Shown one piece after another: positions 54,807 through 63,343 of a stretch of 64,000 nt of DNA (the stretch's first letter is position 1; every line of letters starts with the position of its first letter). The notes under the pieces were generated by a model. It was not told where the DNA came from. It saw only the letters and a program-made list of their open reading frames with translations, and made no database searches. Source of the DNA: Amycolatopsis nigrescens CSC17Ta-90 (GTDB lineage: Bacteria > Actinomycetota > Actinomycetes > Mycobacteriales > Pseudonocardiaceae). The stretch is from contig NZ_ARVW01000001.1 of the NCBI RefSeq assembly GCF_000384315.1, forward strand, positions 4,836,157 to 4,900,156, given 5' to 3'. Position numbers and translations under genes: made by a program.

Positions 54807-55049
54807 ATGTTCGCCACGTGGATACAGATCGCAGAACTCATTCTGCTGCCGTTGGGCCTGGGTGCCGGGTTCGTCGCAGGTCGCGCCAGCCGCCATGACG
54901 AACATGTGGCCTTCCCTGCCAACGAGACCATCACCCACCCCGGCCTGGCTCCGGAATACCCCGCTCACCCCGTGCTCTTCATGAACACGTCCTATCCGGC
55001 TGTCGGATGGCCCTCGAAGCGACCGCCCTTCTACGGCCCGCAACAGTAG
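54807..55049 (+). CDS. Small single-pass membrane protein
   Basis: 80 residues from ATG 54807 (AAGGGG upstream; ATG 54780 in frame). One N-terminal helix (IAELILLPLGLGAGFVAG) is followed by a 55-residue Pro/Tyr-rich tail (ETITHPGLAPEYPAHPV, YPAVGWPSKRPPFYGPQQ), probably cytoplasmic. Codons are well biased. No family recognised. It is divergent from the XRE gene and could belong to the same accessory unit. Confidence 0.65.
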   Translation: MFATWIQIAELILLPLGLGAGFVAGRASRHDEHVAFPANETITHPGLAPEYPAHPVLFMNTSYPAVGWPSKRPPFYGPQQ

Positions 55050-55338
55050 TCCCCTGCCAGCGCGGGAGTTCACGTCGCGGTAAGAGGACCAGGCCAGGTG
55101 TAGCGCACCGGACCCGGCTCGTCAGGGTGCAGACAGGCCAGGTCGGTGGACTCGCTCGACCTGGAGGGGGAGGTCTTCGCGCCGCGGCGCCCGCGCCGCC
55201 CCGGCCGTCTCACGAATCCGTGGGGCGGCCGGGGCAACCACGGAAACACAGCGCCCCAAGACTTTCCCACCCAGCGGACTGACCATGCCTGGGTCTGTCC
55301 TGTTCGGACAGTCCGGTACGGCGTGTTCTGAAAACGCG
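55050..55338. other. Intergenic region with a long GC hairpin
   Basis: GCCCCGGCCG at 55198-55207 pairs with 55226-55235 around an 18-nt loop, the likely terminator of the small membrane protein gene. Nothing else recognisable. Confidence 0.55.
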
Positions 55339-55374
55339 GAACGGCCCGGCGCTCGGGTGAGTGCCGGGCCGTTC
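55339..55374. terminator. Terminator of the 35-residue membrane peptide gene
   Basis: GAACGGCCCGGC (55339-55350) pairs perfectly with 55363-55374, 12-nt loop. It starts 13 bp past the stop of the leftward small gene. Confidence 0.8.
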
Positions 55375-55387
55375 GGGTGGTGCGGGG

Positions 55388-55495
55388 TCAGCCTGCCGCC
55401 CCGAGGAGGATCACGGCGAGCAGGGTGACGGTGGTGGCGAACAGGGCGACCCAGGCGCGCTGGGTGGCGGACAGGGCGGTGGTGGTGCTGTTCAT
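55388..55495 (-). CDS. Very small membrane protein (35 aa)
   Basis: A 35-codon frame: MNSTTTALSATQRAWVALF followed by ATTVTLLAVILLGAAG, one membrane helix reaching the C-terminus. All but a few codons end in G or C. It has its own strong terminator just downstream and a plausible promoter upstream (TTGGCA, 17 bp, TAGATC at 55573-55545 on the minus strand). Function unknown. Confidence 0.6.
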   Translation of the reverse strand: MNSTTTALSATQRAWVALFATTVTLLAVILLGAAG

Positions 55496-55544
55496 GCTGG
55501 TGTCCAAACGGCGTCGTCGGCTCTTGCCTGGGTGAAAACGCCTT

Positions 55545-55573
55545 GATCTACCCTGGTGTTAACAGCTTGCCAA
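55545..55573 (-). promoter_or_regulatory. Promoter candidate for the small membrane protein gene
   Basis: Read leftward: TTGGCA, 17-bp spacer, TAGATC, followed 50 nt later by the ATG at 55495. Good spacing for a vegetative sigma factor; the -10 is of the TANNNT-like actinobacterial kind with a final C. Confidence 0.45.
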
Positions 55574-55613
55574 CTATGTGAGGCAAATCACCGGACCGGC
55601 CCGTTCGGCCAGG

Positions 55614-55859
55614 TCAGCGCGACTGGTCGCGGTGCTTGACGGTGAACCAAAGTACCGCCGCGGCGGCACCGATCATCAGCACGAACGCCAGCCCGCCGAC
55701 CACCAGCGCCTGGGTGACGTCGGTGGACGCGGCGGCGGTGCTCGCGCCACCGCCACCGGTCGGTTTCGGCTCGGCGGCCATCGCCGGCAGCGCGCCCCCG
55801 AGCGCTACCGCGATCACCATCCCGACGCCGGCCAGAACCCTGGAAACAACCTTCGACAT
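55614..55859 (-). CDS. Small exported membrane protein
   Basis: 81 residues, ATG 55859 with AGGAGGGAG upstream. A signal-peptide-like N-terminus (VLAGVGMVIAVALGGALPAMA), a Gly/Ala/Thr-rich linker, and a C-terminal helix (ALVVGGLAFVLMIGAAAAVLWF) with a basic KHRDQSR stop-transfer end. Likely a type I membrane protein with a short outside loop. No family recognised. Confidence 0.75.
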   Translation of the reverse strand: MSKVVSRVLAGVGMVIAVALGGALPAMAAEPKPTGGGGASTAAASTDVTQALVVGGLAFVLMIGAAAAVLWFTVKHRDQSR

Positions 55860-55941
55860 CTGCGCTCCCTCCTGCTCCCTCTTGTCTTGGGAACGCTTCG
55901 GAGGTGCGGTTATGTTGCCAGGGTCGCCGAGATCACAACGA

Positions 55942-56232
55942 TCACAAACTGCTGATCGTCTCGTCGATCTGGCCTGCCAGCGAGGTGTCCTTGGCGGTGA
56001 TGCCGCCGTCGGAGTGGGTGCTCAGCCGGAAGGTCAGCGTGCGCCAGCGGATGTCGATGTCCGGGTGGTGGTCCAGGCTCTCCGCGATCTCGGCGATCCG
56101 GTTCACCGCCGCGATCGCGGTGGGGAAGTCGGCGAGCTCCGCGGTGCGTTCCAGGGCGTCGCCCTCCCGCCGCCAGCCGGAGAGGTTTTCGAGTGCGTCG
56201 GAGATCTCTTGGTCACTGAGTAGGTCTGCCAT
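55942..56232 (-). CDS. 4a-hydroxytetrahydrobiopterin dehydratase (pterin carbinolamine dehydratase)
   Basis: 96 residues from ATG 56232. LLSDQEISDALENLSGWRREGDALERT, then AEIAESLDHHPDIDIRW with the catalytic His pair, and LTFRLSTHSDGGIT. Family length is about 100. It recycles the pterin cofactor after aromatic hydroxylation, and homologues are often orphan. Divergent from the TPP-regulated thi operon. Confidence 0.93.
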   Translation of the reverse strand: MADLLSDQEISDALENLSGWRREGDALERTAELADFPTAIAAVNRIAEIAESLDHHPDIDIRWRTLTFRLSTHSDGGITAKDTSLAGQIDETISSL

Positions 56233-56271
56233 GGGTCCTATGGTGGTACGGCGGCGAGTACGCTGCACGTC

Positions 56272-56402
56272 TGCCACGGGAGTTCGGCGCAGCCGGGCTG
56301 AGAGGTGGGCGCACTGCCCGCGACCGTTCGCACCTGATCCGGATCATGCCGGCGCAGGGAGGCCCAGCCCCTTCTTGCCGGCCAGTGCTAGGGAGGGGCC
56401 CC
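56272..56402 (+). promoter_or_regulatory. TPP riboswitch with ribosome-site sequestering stem
   Basis: The THI-box elements are present in order: CGGGCTGAGAGG (56294-56305), then CACCTGATCCGGATCATGCC (56331-56350) and GGCGCAGGGAGG. Downstream, GCCCCTTCT (56367-56375) can pair with GGGAGGGGC (56391-56399, two wobbles), which contains the ribosome site directly before ATG 56403. TPP binding should therefore block translation of thiB. Confidence 0.93.
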
Positions 56403-57467
56403 ATGACAGCCAGACCGTTGCGCGCCGCCGGGACGGTGACCGCACTGTGCCTGGTCGCCGCGGTGACCGCGAGCTGCACCATGTTCAGCGGATCGGATGA
56501 GCAGCAGCAGGGCGCGACCGTGGTCAAGCTGGTCACGCACGACTCCTGGGCCGCGCCGCAGGAGGTGCTGGACGCGTTCGAGCGGCAGTCCGGGGTCAAG
56601 ATCCAGGTGGTCAAGGAGGGCGACGCGGGCGCGCTGACCAACAAGCTGGTGCTGACCAAGGCCGCCCCGATCGCCGACGTCGCGTACGGAGTGGACTCCA
56701 CCTTCGCCTCCCGCGCGCTCGCGGAAAACATCTTCACCTCGTACACCAGCCCGGAGGCCGACCGCGGACCGCAGCGGTACGCGGTGGACCCCGAGCACCG
56801 GTTGACCGCGGTCGACGTCGGCGACGTGTGCGTCAACATCGACACCGGCTGGTTCGCCGAGAAGGGGCTCCCGGAGCCGAAGACCTACGAGGACCTGGTC
56901 GACCCCCGGTACAAGGATCTGCTGGTGGCGGAGAGCCCGGCGACCTCATCGCCCGGCCTGGCCTTCCTGCTCGGCACCGTTGCCAAGTACGGCGAGCAGA
57001 GCTGGCCGGAGTACTGGTCCAAGCTCAAGGCGAACGGCATGAAGTCGGTCAGCGGCTGGACCGAGGCGTACAGCCAGGACTTCTCCGGTTCGTCCGGCAA
57101 GGGCCCGCGCCCGATCGTGGTCTCCTACGCCTCCTCGCCGGCGGCCGAGCTGGGTACCGACGGCAAGCCGCGCACCAAGGCGCTGCTGGACACCTGCTAC
57201 CGCCAGGTCGAGTACGCCGGCGTGCTGACCGGCGGCAAGCAGCCGGAGCAGGCGCAGAAGGTGGTCGACTTCCTGCTCTCCCAGCAGTTCCAGGTGACCG
57301 TTCCGGCCAACATGTACGTCTATCCGTCGCGACAGGGCGTGGAGCTGCCGGCGGGCTGGGCCGAGGCCGCGCCGCTGCCGCAGCAGCCGGCCTCGCTGCC
57401 GGGCGACCAGGTGCAGGCGGGCCGGGAGCGCTGGATCGGGCAGTGGCGCACGCTGGTGGAGGGCTGA
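56403..57467 (+). CDS. thiB: Thiamine ABC transporter substrate-binding lipoprotein
   Basis: 354 residues. Lipoprotein signal with lipobox LVAAVTASC. Mature protein of the periplasmic-binding type: VVKLVTHDSWAAPQEVLDAFERQSGVKIQVVKEGDAGALTNKLVLTK, DVAYGVDSTFASRAL, then SSPGLAFLLGTVAKYG and VVSYASSPAAEL, as in ThiB/TbpA. It captures thiamine or its phosphates on the cell surface. Directly under the TPP riboswitch, confirming the pathway. Confidence 0.93.
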   Translation: MTARPLRAAGTVTALCLVAAVTASCTMFSGSDEQQQGATVVKLVTHDSWAAPQEVLDAFERQSGVKIQVVKEGDAGALTNKLVLTKAAPIADVAYGVDSTFASRALAENIFTSYTSPEADRGPQRYAVDPEHRLTAVDVGDVCVNIDTGWFAEKGLPEPKTYEDLVDPRYKDLLVAESPATSSPGLAFLLGTVAKYGEQSWPEYWSKLKANGMKSVSGWTEAYSQDFSGSSGKGPRPIVVSYASSPAAELGTDGKPRTKALLDTCYRQVEYAGVLTGGKQPEQAQKVVDFLLSQQFQVTVPANMYVYPSRQGVELPAGWAEAAPLPQQPASLPGDQVQAGRERWIGQWRTLVEG

Positions 57468-59089
57468 CCACCCGACTGAGCCGTCCGGCCGCCCGGCGCG
57501 GTGCCGGGCTCGCATTGCTGGCGCTGCTGCCGGTCGGCTTCCTTGCCGTGCTGTTCATCTGGCCGGTGGCCGCGATCATCGGACTCGGTTTCGAGGACGG
57601 CGGCGTCGGGCAGGTGATCGCCGACGGGCAGACCTGGCGGCTGGCCGGGTTCACCGTGGCGCAGGCCGCCGCGTCCACGGTGCTCGCGGTGCTGGCCGGG
57701 ATGCCGGTCGCCTTCCTGCTGGCCAGGGTGCGGCTGCCGGGCGTCGGCCTGGTCCGAATCCTGGTGCTGGTCCCGTTCGTGCTGCCCACCGTCGTGGTCG
57801 GGCTGGCCTTCCGCGCGCTGTGGCCGGACGGCGGGGTGGCCTCGATCGTGCTGGCGAACGCGTTCTTCAACGTGGCGGTGGTGGCCAGGACGGTCGCCGG
57901 GCTCTGGTCGCATTTGGACGTACGGGCGGAGAACGCGGCGCGGGCGCTCGGCGCGTCGCCGTGGCGGGCCTTCCGCACGGTCACCCTGCCCGCGCTGACC
58001 CCGGCGATATTGTCCGCTGCGGCCGTGGTCTTCCTGTTCTGCGCCACCAGTTTCGGGGTGGTGCTGCTGCTCGGCGGTGCGCGCTACCGGACGCTGGAGA
58101 CGGAGATCTACCTGCGCACGGTGAACCTGCTGGACCTGCCGGGCGCGGCCGCGCTGTCGCTGGTGCAGCTGGCCGCGGTGCTCGCCGCGCTGGTGCTCGG
58201 CGCGCTGGCGAGGCGGCGCCGCGAGACCGCGCTGCGGCTGCGTTCGCGGACCGAGACCGCGCGACGGCCAGAGGGCGGGCAGTGGTGGGTGGTGGCCGCC
58301 GCGGTCGCGGTGCTCGGCCTGCTGCTCACCCCGATCGTCGCGCTGCTGCTCAGGTCCGTGTCCGGGGCAGACGGCTGGACGTTGGCCGGATACCGGGCGC
58401 TGGCCGGGCACGGGGCGGACGGCACGCTGCTCGTCTCCGGCTGGGCGGCCGCGCGGAACTCGCTGGCCACGGCCACCGACGCGACCTTGCTCGCGATGCT
58501 CATCGGGGTCACCGCTTCGGTGCTGCTGGTCACCCTGCGCCGCTCGGCGGGCCGGATCGCGGCCGGGATGGGCGAGGCGCTGGACGCGGCGCTGATGCTG
58601 CCGCTCGGGGTGTCCGCGGTGACCGTCGGCTTCGGCTACCTGGTCACCTTGGACGCGCTGCCAGGCGATCTGCGGACCTCCCCGCTGCTGGTCCCGTTCG
58701 CGCAGGCGCTGGTGATCATCCCGCTGGTGATCCGGATGGTGCTGCCGGTGCTGCGTTCGGTGGACGAGCGGCTGCGCCAGGCCGCGTCCACCCTCGGCGC
58801 CGGTCCGCTGCGGGTGTGGCGGGAGGTCGACCTGCCGCTGACCATCCGCTCGGTGGTGGCGGCCACCGGGTTCGGCTACGTGGTCGCGCTCGGCGAGTTC
58901 GGCGCGACCAGCTTCCTGGCCAGGCCGGAGGCGCCGACCCTGCCGGTGGCCATCGCCGGGCTGATCTCGCGGCCAGGCGAGCTGAACAACCAGATGGCCT
59001 ACGCGGGCTGCGCGTTGCTGATGCTGGTCACCGCGGCGGCGGTGACCGTGATCGACCGGATCGCCGCCGCGCCGGTAGGGGAGTTCTGA
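57443..59089 (+). CDS. thiP: Thiamine ABC transporter permease
   Basis: 548 residues from GTG 57443 (overlapping thiB by 25 nt); a CTG at 57464 would be an unusual alternative. Two fused permease halves, about 12 helices; EAA loops are ENAARALGASPWRAFRTVTLPAL in the first half and RQAASTLGAGPLRVWREVDLPLT in the second. This fused type is standard for ThiP. Confidence 0.92.
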   Translation: MAHAGGGLTTRLSRPAARRGAGLALLALLPVGFLAVLFIWPVAAIIGLGFEDGGVGQVIADGQTWRLAGFTVAQAAASTVLAVLAGMPVAFLLARVRLPGVGLVRILVLVPFVLPTVVVGLAFRALWPDGGVASIVLANAFFNVAVVARTVAGLWSHLDVRAENAARALGASPWRAFRTVTLPALTPAILSAAAVVFLFCATSFGVVLLLGGARYRTLETEIYLRTVNLLDLPGAAALSLVQLAAVLAALVLGALARRRRETALRLRSRTETARRPEGGQWWVVAAAVAVLGLLLTPIVALLLRSVSGADGWTLAGYRALAGHGADGTLLVSGWAAARNSLATATDATLLAMLIGVTASVLLVTLRRSAGRIAAGMGEALDAALMLPLGVSAVTVGFGYLVTLDALPGDLRTSPLLVPFAQALVIIPLVIRMVLPVLRSVDERLRQAASTLGAGPLRVWREVDLPLTIRSVVAATGFGYVVALGEFGATSFLARPEAPTLPVAIAGLISRPGELNNQMAYAGCALLMLVTAAAVTVIDRIAAAPVGEF

Positions 59090-60111
59090 TGTCGCTTTCG
59101 GTATCCGGGTTGACCGTCCACTATGGATCGTTCGTGGCCGTGCGGGACGCCGCGCTGGACATCGCCGATGGCGAGGTGCTGGCACTGCTCGGGCCGTCCG
59201 GCTCCGGCAAGTCCACCCTGTTGCGGGCGATCACCGGGCTGGAGCCGGTGGCCGCCGGCCAGGTGCGCTGGGACGGCGCGGACCTGGCCGGGCTGCCGGT
59301 GCACCGGCGCGGGTTCGGGCTGGTGTTCCAGGACGGGCAGCTGTTCCCGCACCGCGACGTGGCCGGGAACATCGCGTTCGGGCTGCGCATGCACGGGGTG
59401 CCCAAGGGCGAGCACGCCGAACGGGTGGAGCGGCTGCTGGACCTGGTCGGCCTGGCCGGTTATCAGCGTCGCCGGGTGACCGAGCTGTCCGGCGGTGAGG
59501 CGCAGCGGGTGGCGCTGGCAAGGGCGCTGGCGCCGGAGCCGCGGCTGCTCCTGCTGGACGAGCCGCTGTCCGGACTGGACGCGAGCCTGCGCGAGCAGCT
59601 CGCCATCGACCTCGCCGAGCTGCTGCGCAACGCGAAGATCACCGCGCTGCTGGTGACGCACGACCAGGAGGAGGCCTTCACGCTGGCCGACCGGGTCGCG
59701 GTGCTGGAGGCGGGGGAGATCCGGCAGGCCGGTGCGGTGCCGGAGGTCTGGCGCAACCCGGTGGACGACTCGGTGGCGGCCTTTCTCGGCGTGACCACGA
59801 TCCTGACCGCGCGGGCGGCGGACGGCGTGCTGCGCTGCCCGCTCGGGGAAGTGCCGGTGGACTGGGTCGCCGACGGCGAGGTGCGCCTCGGCCTGCGCCC
59901 GGCCGGGCTGCGGGTGGCCGAGGCCGGGATCTCCGGCGAGGTGCTCAGCCGGGTGCACCGGCGCGACCACGCCAGGCTGGTGGTGCGCCCGGACGGCGGA
60001 TCGTCCACAGTGGACGCTATCGCGCCGGTGAGCGCGGTGATCAATCCAGGCGACAAGGTGCGACTGGCGATCGATGTGGATGGAGTGGCCGTTATCGGGG
60101 CGGCGTCGTGA
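59089..60111 (+). CDS. thiQ: Thiamine ABC transporter ATP-binding protein
   Basis: 340 residues from ATG 59089, sharing one base with the thiP stop. Walker A LLGPSGSGKSTLLRAI, Q-loop VFQDGQLFPH, signature ELSGGEAQRVALARALA, Walker B LLLLDEPLSGLD, switch His VTHDQEEAF, then a C-terminal TOBE-like domain (about 250-340). Powers thiamine uptake. The TGA stop lies in the family A palindrome. Confidence 0.94.
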   Translation: MSLSVSGLTVHYGSFVAVRDAALDIADGEVLALLGPSGSGKSTLLRAITGLEPVAAGQVRWDGADLAGLPVHRRGFGLVFQDGQLFPHRDVAGNIAFGLRMHGVPKGEHAERVERLLDLVGLAGYQRRRVTELSGGEAQRVALARALAPEPRLLLLDEPLSGLDASLREQLAIDLAELLRNAKITALLVTHDQEEAFTLADRVAVLEAGEIRQAGAVPEVWRNPVDDSVAAFLGVTTILTARAADGVLRCPLGEVPVDWVADGEVRLGLRPAGLRVAEAGISGEVLSRVHRRDHARLVVRPDGGSSTVDAIAPVSAVINPGDKVRLAIDVDGVAVIGAAS

Positions 60112-60150
60112 GTGAAAAGCGTTGCCGGAGCAACACTTTTCACTCACGAC
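60105..60150. repeat. Intergenic palindrome, family A copy 4
   Basis: GTCGTGAGTGAAAAG at 60105-60119, extending to GTTGC at 60125, pairs with 60130-60150 around CGGA; one mismatch in 21 bp. Between thiQ and the convergent ABC permease, providing the thiQ stop codon. Confidence 0.88.
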
Positions 60151-60154
60151 CCGG

Positions 60155-61033
60155 TCAGCCGTCGCGGGTGCTGATGCGGGCGTAGGCCAGCGACATCGCG
60201 ACCGCGATGTAGCAGAGCGCCCGCAGCGCGCCTTCGCCGAGCTGGTCCATCGGGGTCGGGTCGCGGAGCACGTCCGCCAGCGCCGTCCACGACTCGTTGA
60301 GCAGGAACGGATGCAGCCAGCTCACCGCGTCCAGCAGGCCGAGCACCTGGAACATGACGGTACCGGCGAGCACCGAGACGACCACCAGCATCGGGTGCTC
60401 GGTGCAGGCGGAGATGGCCAGCGCGACCGCGCCGACCGCCCACAGCTGCAGGGTCACCCAGCCCACCGCGAGCGCGATCTTGCCCAGCGCGCCGCCGAGC
60501 GAGAGCGTGGTGCCGGACAGCGTGATCATGGCACCGGTGCCGTTGATCACCACTCCGGTCACCACCGCGGTCAGTGCCATCACGAACACCGCGGTCAGCG
60601 CCACGGTCGCCACGCCGAACGCCTTGACCGCGAGCAGCCTGCCGCGGCTCACCGGCGCGATCAGCCAGCCGCGCAGCGTGCCGTGCGAGGTCTCACCGGC
60701 CAGCGCGTCCGCGCCCGCCATCGCGGTGGCCAGCGGCAGCAGCAGGGCCAGCGTCACGGTGAGCACCGCGATCGGCAGCACCAGCGCGTTGCCGACGGCG
60801 GCGGTGAACAGGCTGCCGCCGCCCCCGTCCGGGCCGGCGCCCTCCGGCGCGGCCGTCGGGTCGACGAGGGTCAGGCTCACCCCGACCACCACCGGGATCA
60901 GCGCGAGCAGGCCGAGCACGATCAGCGTGCGCGGCCGCCGGAAGATCCAGCGCAGCTCGGCGCGGGCCAGCCTGGCCACCGAGACGGTGTCGTGGCGCGC
61001 GGTGACGGGTGCGGGAATCGCGGGGGCGCTCAT
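60155..61033 (-). CDS. ABC transporter permease
   Basis: 292 residues with six membrane helices, for example TLIVLGLLALIPVVVGVSL, GNALVLPIAVLTVTLALLLPLATAMAGADALAGETSHGTLRGWL and VVVSVLAGTVMFQVLGLL. ABC-2 type with the GETSHGTLR-like coupling helix region. Coupled (4-nt overlap) to the ATPase gene upstream. Substrate unknown; an exporter is likely. Confidence 0.9.
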   Translation of the reverse strand: MSAPAIPAPVTARHDTVSVARLARAELRWIFRRPRTLIVLGLLALIPVVVGVSLTLVDPTAAPEGAGPDGGGGSLFTAAVGNALVLPIAVLTVTLALLLPLATAMAGADALAGETSHGTLRGWLIAPVSRGRLLAVKAFGVATVALTAVFVMALTAVVTGVVINGTGAMITLSGTTLSLGGALGKIALAVGWVTLQLWAVGAVALAISACTEHPMLVVVSVLAGTVMFQVLGLLDAVSWLHPFLLNESWTALADVLRDPTPMDQLGEGALRALCYIAVAMSLAYARISTRDG

Positions 61034-62046
61034 GCCTGCACCTCCGCTTCCACCGGCAGGTCGTCCCCGGCCTGGGTCAGCCGGGCGAACACGTCTTCCA
61101 GGCCGGTCCTGGCCCTGGTCGCCTCTTCGATCGCGACGCCGCCGTGCACGAGTACCTGAAGTACCGTCGGCGCGTCCGTGGCGCTGAGGTCGGCGCGAAT
61201 GCCCTCTGGCACCAGCCTGCTGGGAATTCTGTTCTCCCGCAGCACGTCCACCGCCTTGTTGGCGTCCGAGGAAGACGCAGTAGACACGATGAGGGCCGGA
61301 CTGCCGGACTCCAGCAACTCGGCGAGCTCGCCCTGGGCGACCACCGCGCCGGAGTGCAGCACGGCCACATGCGTGCAGGTGGCCTCCACCTCGGCGAGCA
61401 GGTGCGAGGAAACCAGCACGGTCACGCCGTCCGCGTGCAGCTCGGCGATGATCTTGCGGATCTCCCTGGTGCCCGCCGGGTCGAGCCCGTTCGTCGGCTC
61501 GTCCAGCACGACCATCCGGCGCGGCACGAGCAGTGCGCCGGCCAGGCCGAGCCGCTGCTTCATGCCGAGCGAGTAGCCCTTGTAGCGCCGGTGCGCGGCG
61601 TCGATGAGGCCGACCCGTTCCAGCGCGGCCTCCACCGCGGTGGAGATCTGCGACGACGGTAGCCGCGGCTCGGCGGCGGCCATCCGGAACAGGTTCTCCC
61701 TGCCGGAGAGGAACGGGTGGAACCCGGGGCCCTCCACCAGCGCGCCGACGTCGGGCAGCGCCTTGCCGGCGCCCTCTGGCATCTTGTGCCCCAGCAGCTC
61801 GACCTCGCCCTCGGTGGGCCGGACCAGGCCGAGCAGCATCCGGATGGTGGTGGTCTTGCCGGAGCCGTTCGGCCCGAGCATGCCAAGCACCGCGCCTTCC
61901 GGCACCTCCAGGTCGACCTGGTCCACCGCGACCGTGCCGCGGTAAACCTTGCGCAGGCCCCTGGTACGAGCGGCTGGGGATGGAGCGGGGGTGGACGCCC
62001 CTTCCAGGACGTCCACCCCTGTCGCTATCCCCGCTGGGAAGGTCAC
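61030..62046 (-). CDS. ABC transporter ATP-binding protein
   Basis: 338 residues. Walker A MLGPNGSGKTTTIRMLLGL, signature YSLGMKQRLGLAGALL, Walker B MVVLDEPTNGLDP, switch LVSSHLLAEV. The C-terminal extension resembles the NatA/drug-export branch. It overlaps the LolA-like gene upstream and the permease downstream (both ATGA), so all three form one operon. Confidence 0.93.
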   Translation of the reverse strand: MTFPAGIATGVDVLEGASTPAPSPAARTRGLRKVYRGTVAVDQVDLEVPEGAVLGMLGPNGSGKTTTIRMLLGLVRPTEGEVELLGHKMPEGAGKALPDVGALVEGPGFHPFLSGRENLFRMAAAEPRLPSSQISTAVEAALERVGLIDAAHRRYKGYSLGMKQRLGLAGALLVPRRMVVLDEPTNGLDPAGTREIRKIIAELHADGVTVLVSSHLLAEVEATCTHVAVLHSGAVVAQGELAELLESGSPALIVSTASSSDANKAVDVLRENRIPSRLVPEGIRADLSATDAPTVLQVLVHGGVAIEEATRARTGLEDVFARLTQAGDDLPVEAEVQA

Positions 62047-63188
62047 TTGTTCCCCAGCGCTTCGATCAGCACCTGCTCCGGGACCGCACCGGCGGCGAAC
62101 CGGCCGTCGTCGGTGATCAGCGCGGTGCCCACCTTGAGCGAGATCACGTGCCCGGTACCGAACGGACCGGTCACCGGCTTGCTGACCTGGTCGAGCAGCG
62201 CCTTCGGGTCGAAGCCGGCGCCCTGGCCCTGGCCACGGTCGCCGTCGCCCCAGTTGCCCCAGCCGCGCTTGTCCTTGTCGGCCGGCTGCTGGCCGCCCTG
62301 CAGCGACTCCGGCGAGAACTTGCCGGTCACCACGGTGTCCCAGCCGGTACCGACCACGGTGGTGTCGCCCATGGCCTTGTCCTTGCCCTGGGCGTCCCGC
62401 TCCTTGGCCCAGTCCTTGTCCTTGTTCACGTCGGCCTGCTTCTCGGTCACCTTGGCGCCCTGCGGCGGGGTGAAGTTGAAGCGGTCCGCGGGCTGCGGGG
62501 CGAAGCTGACGTCGGTGTACGCGATCTGCAGCGCCGGGTCGGCCGAGCCGTTGGCCAGCACCGCGAGCCGCAGCGGCACCCGCTTCTCGGCGTCGATGCT
62601 CACCCGCACCTCGCGGAGCAGCGTGCGCTCGTCCGGCTTCGGGGTCAGCACGACCTCGTAGGCCGGGCGGTCCGCGACGCGGGCGGTGCCCTCGACGCTG
62701 ACCGTGCTGGTCTCACGCACGGTGTTGACCAGGTCGGCCGCCGCGGCGGTCGGGTCGGTCACCTCGCCGTCGTGCACGCCCTTGTCCTTCAGCGCGTCCG
62801 CGGGCACCGTGATCTTGGTGGCGGTGTTCTTGCCGGAGTCGTACTTCCACACGGTCTCGCCGTTGCGCACCACGGTCTGCTCGCTGCTGCCCTGCTGCAG
62901 CGAAAGACGGCTGGCCCCGGCACCGTCGTTGTAGATGCGCGCACTGTCCAGGTCCAGCGACGGGACGCCGGGCAGCGCGGGCAGCCCGAGCGCGTTGTCC
63001 ACCTTGACGGTGCCCTCGAAAGCCGGGGTCTGTGCGGTGAGTACCGACTGGACCAGGTCCTCCGCGCTGACGGGCGGTAGCTGGGGCGCCTCACCGGCAC
63101 CGGCCGGCATGGCGATGACCGCGAGCCCGGCCGCACCGAGCGCGGTACCGAGTACCGCTGCGGTAATGGCCTTCTTCTTCGGATCCAT
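62043..63188 (-). CDS. LolA-like secreted lipoprotein-carrier-fold protein
   Basis: 381 residues from ATG 63188. A signal peptide (KKAITAAVLGTALGAAGLAVIAMPAGA) precedes a LolA/LppX-type beta sheet fold: LVQSVLTAQTPAFEGTVKV, RNGETVWKYDSGKNTATKI, YEVVLTPKPDERTLLREVRVSIDAEKRVPLRLAVL. A Lys/Asp/Gly-rich insert (about 270-325) interrupts the C-terminal half. Probably handles lipid or amphiphile outside the membrane, working with the coupled ABC transporter. Confidence 0.85.
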   Translation of the reverse strand: MDPKKKAITAAVLGTALGAAGLAVIAMPAGAGEAPQLPPVSAEDLVQSVLTAQTPAFEGTVKVDNALGLPALPGVPSLDLDSARIYNDGAGASRLSLQQGSSEQTVVRNGETVWKYDSGKNTATKITVPADALKDKGVHDGEVTDPTAAAADLVNTVRETSTVSVEGTARVADRPAYEVVLTPKPDERTLLREVRVSIDAEKRVPLRLAVLANGSADPALQIAYTDVSFAPQPADRFNFTPPQGAKVTEKQADVNKDKDWAKERDAQGKDKAMGDTTVVGTGWDTVVTGKFSPESLQGGQQPADKDKRGWGNWGDGDRGQGQGAGFDPKALLDQVSKPVTGPFGTGHVISLKVGTALITDDGRFAAGAVPEQVLIEALGNK

Positions 63189-63255
63189 GCATGTCTCCCT
63201 GTGTTGCCGAACACCAGTGTGCTCGTTTTCCCATCGCAAGGCTGCCCGCCCCCGC

Positions 63256-63302
63256 CTGAGATCGCCCTGAGAAACCCGGCCGACCCTGAGAGAACGCTGA
63301 AT
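63256..63302. promoter_or_regulatory. Direct-repeat operator for an OmpR-type regulator
   Basis: CTGAGA at 63256, CTGAGA at 63267, CTGAGA at 63286 and CTGAAT at 63297: two pairs, each with the 11-bp period typical of tandem OmpR/PhoP-family dimers. They lie between the divergent LolA/ABC operon and the response-regulator gene, a natural target for that protein. Confidence 0.65.
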
Positions 63303-63343
63303 GCGGCACGCATGAGCAGCGGGAATAGGGCACGCTGAAAGCT

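Noticed and set aside
55361..55546. 61-codon plus-strand frame opposite the 35-residue membrane gene
   Set aside because: It begins inside the terminator stem and gives a Gly/Ala low-complexity product.
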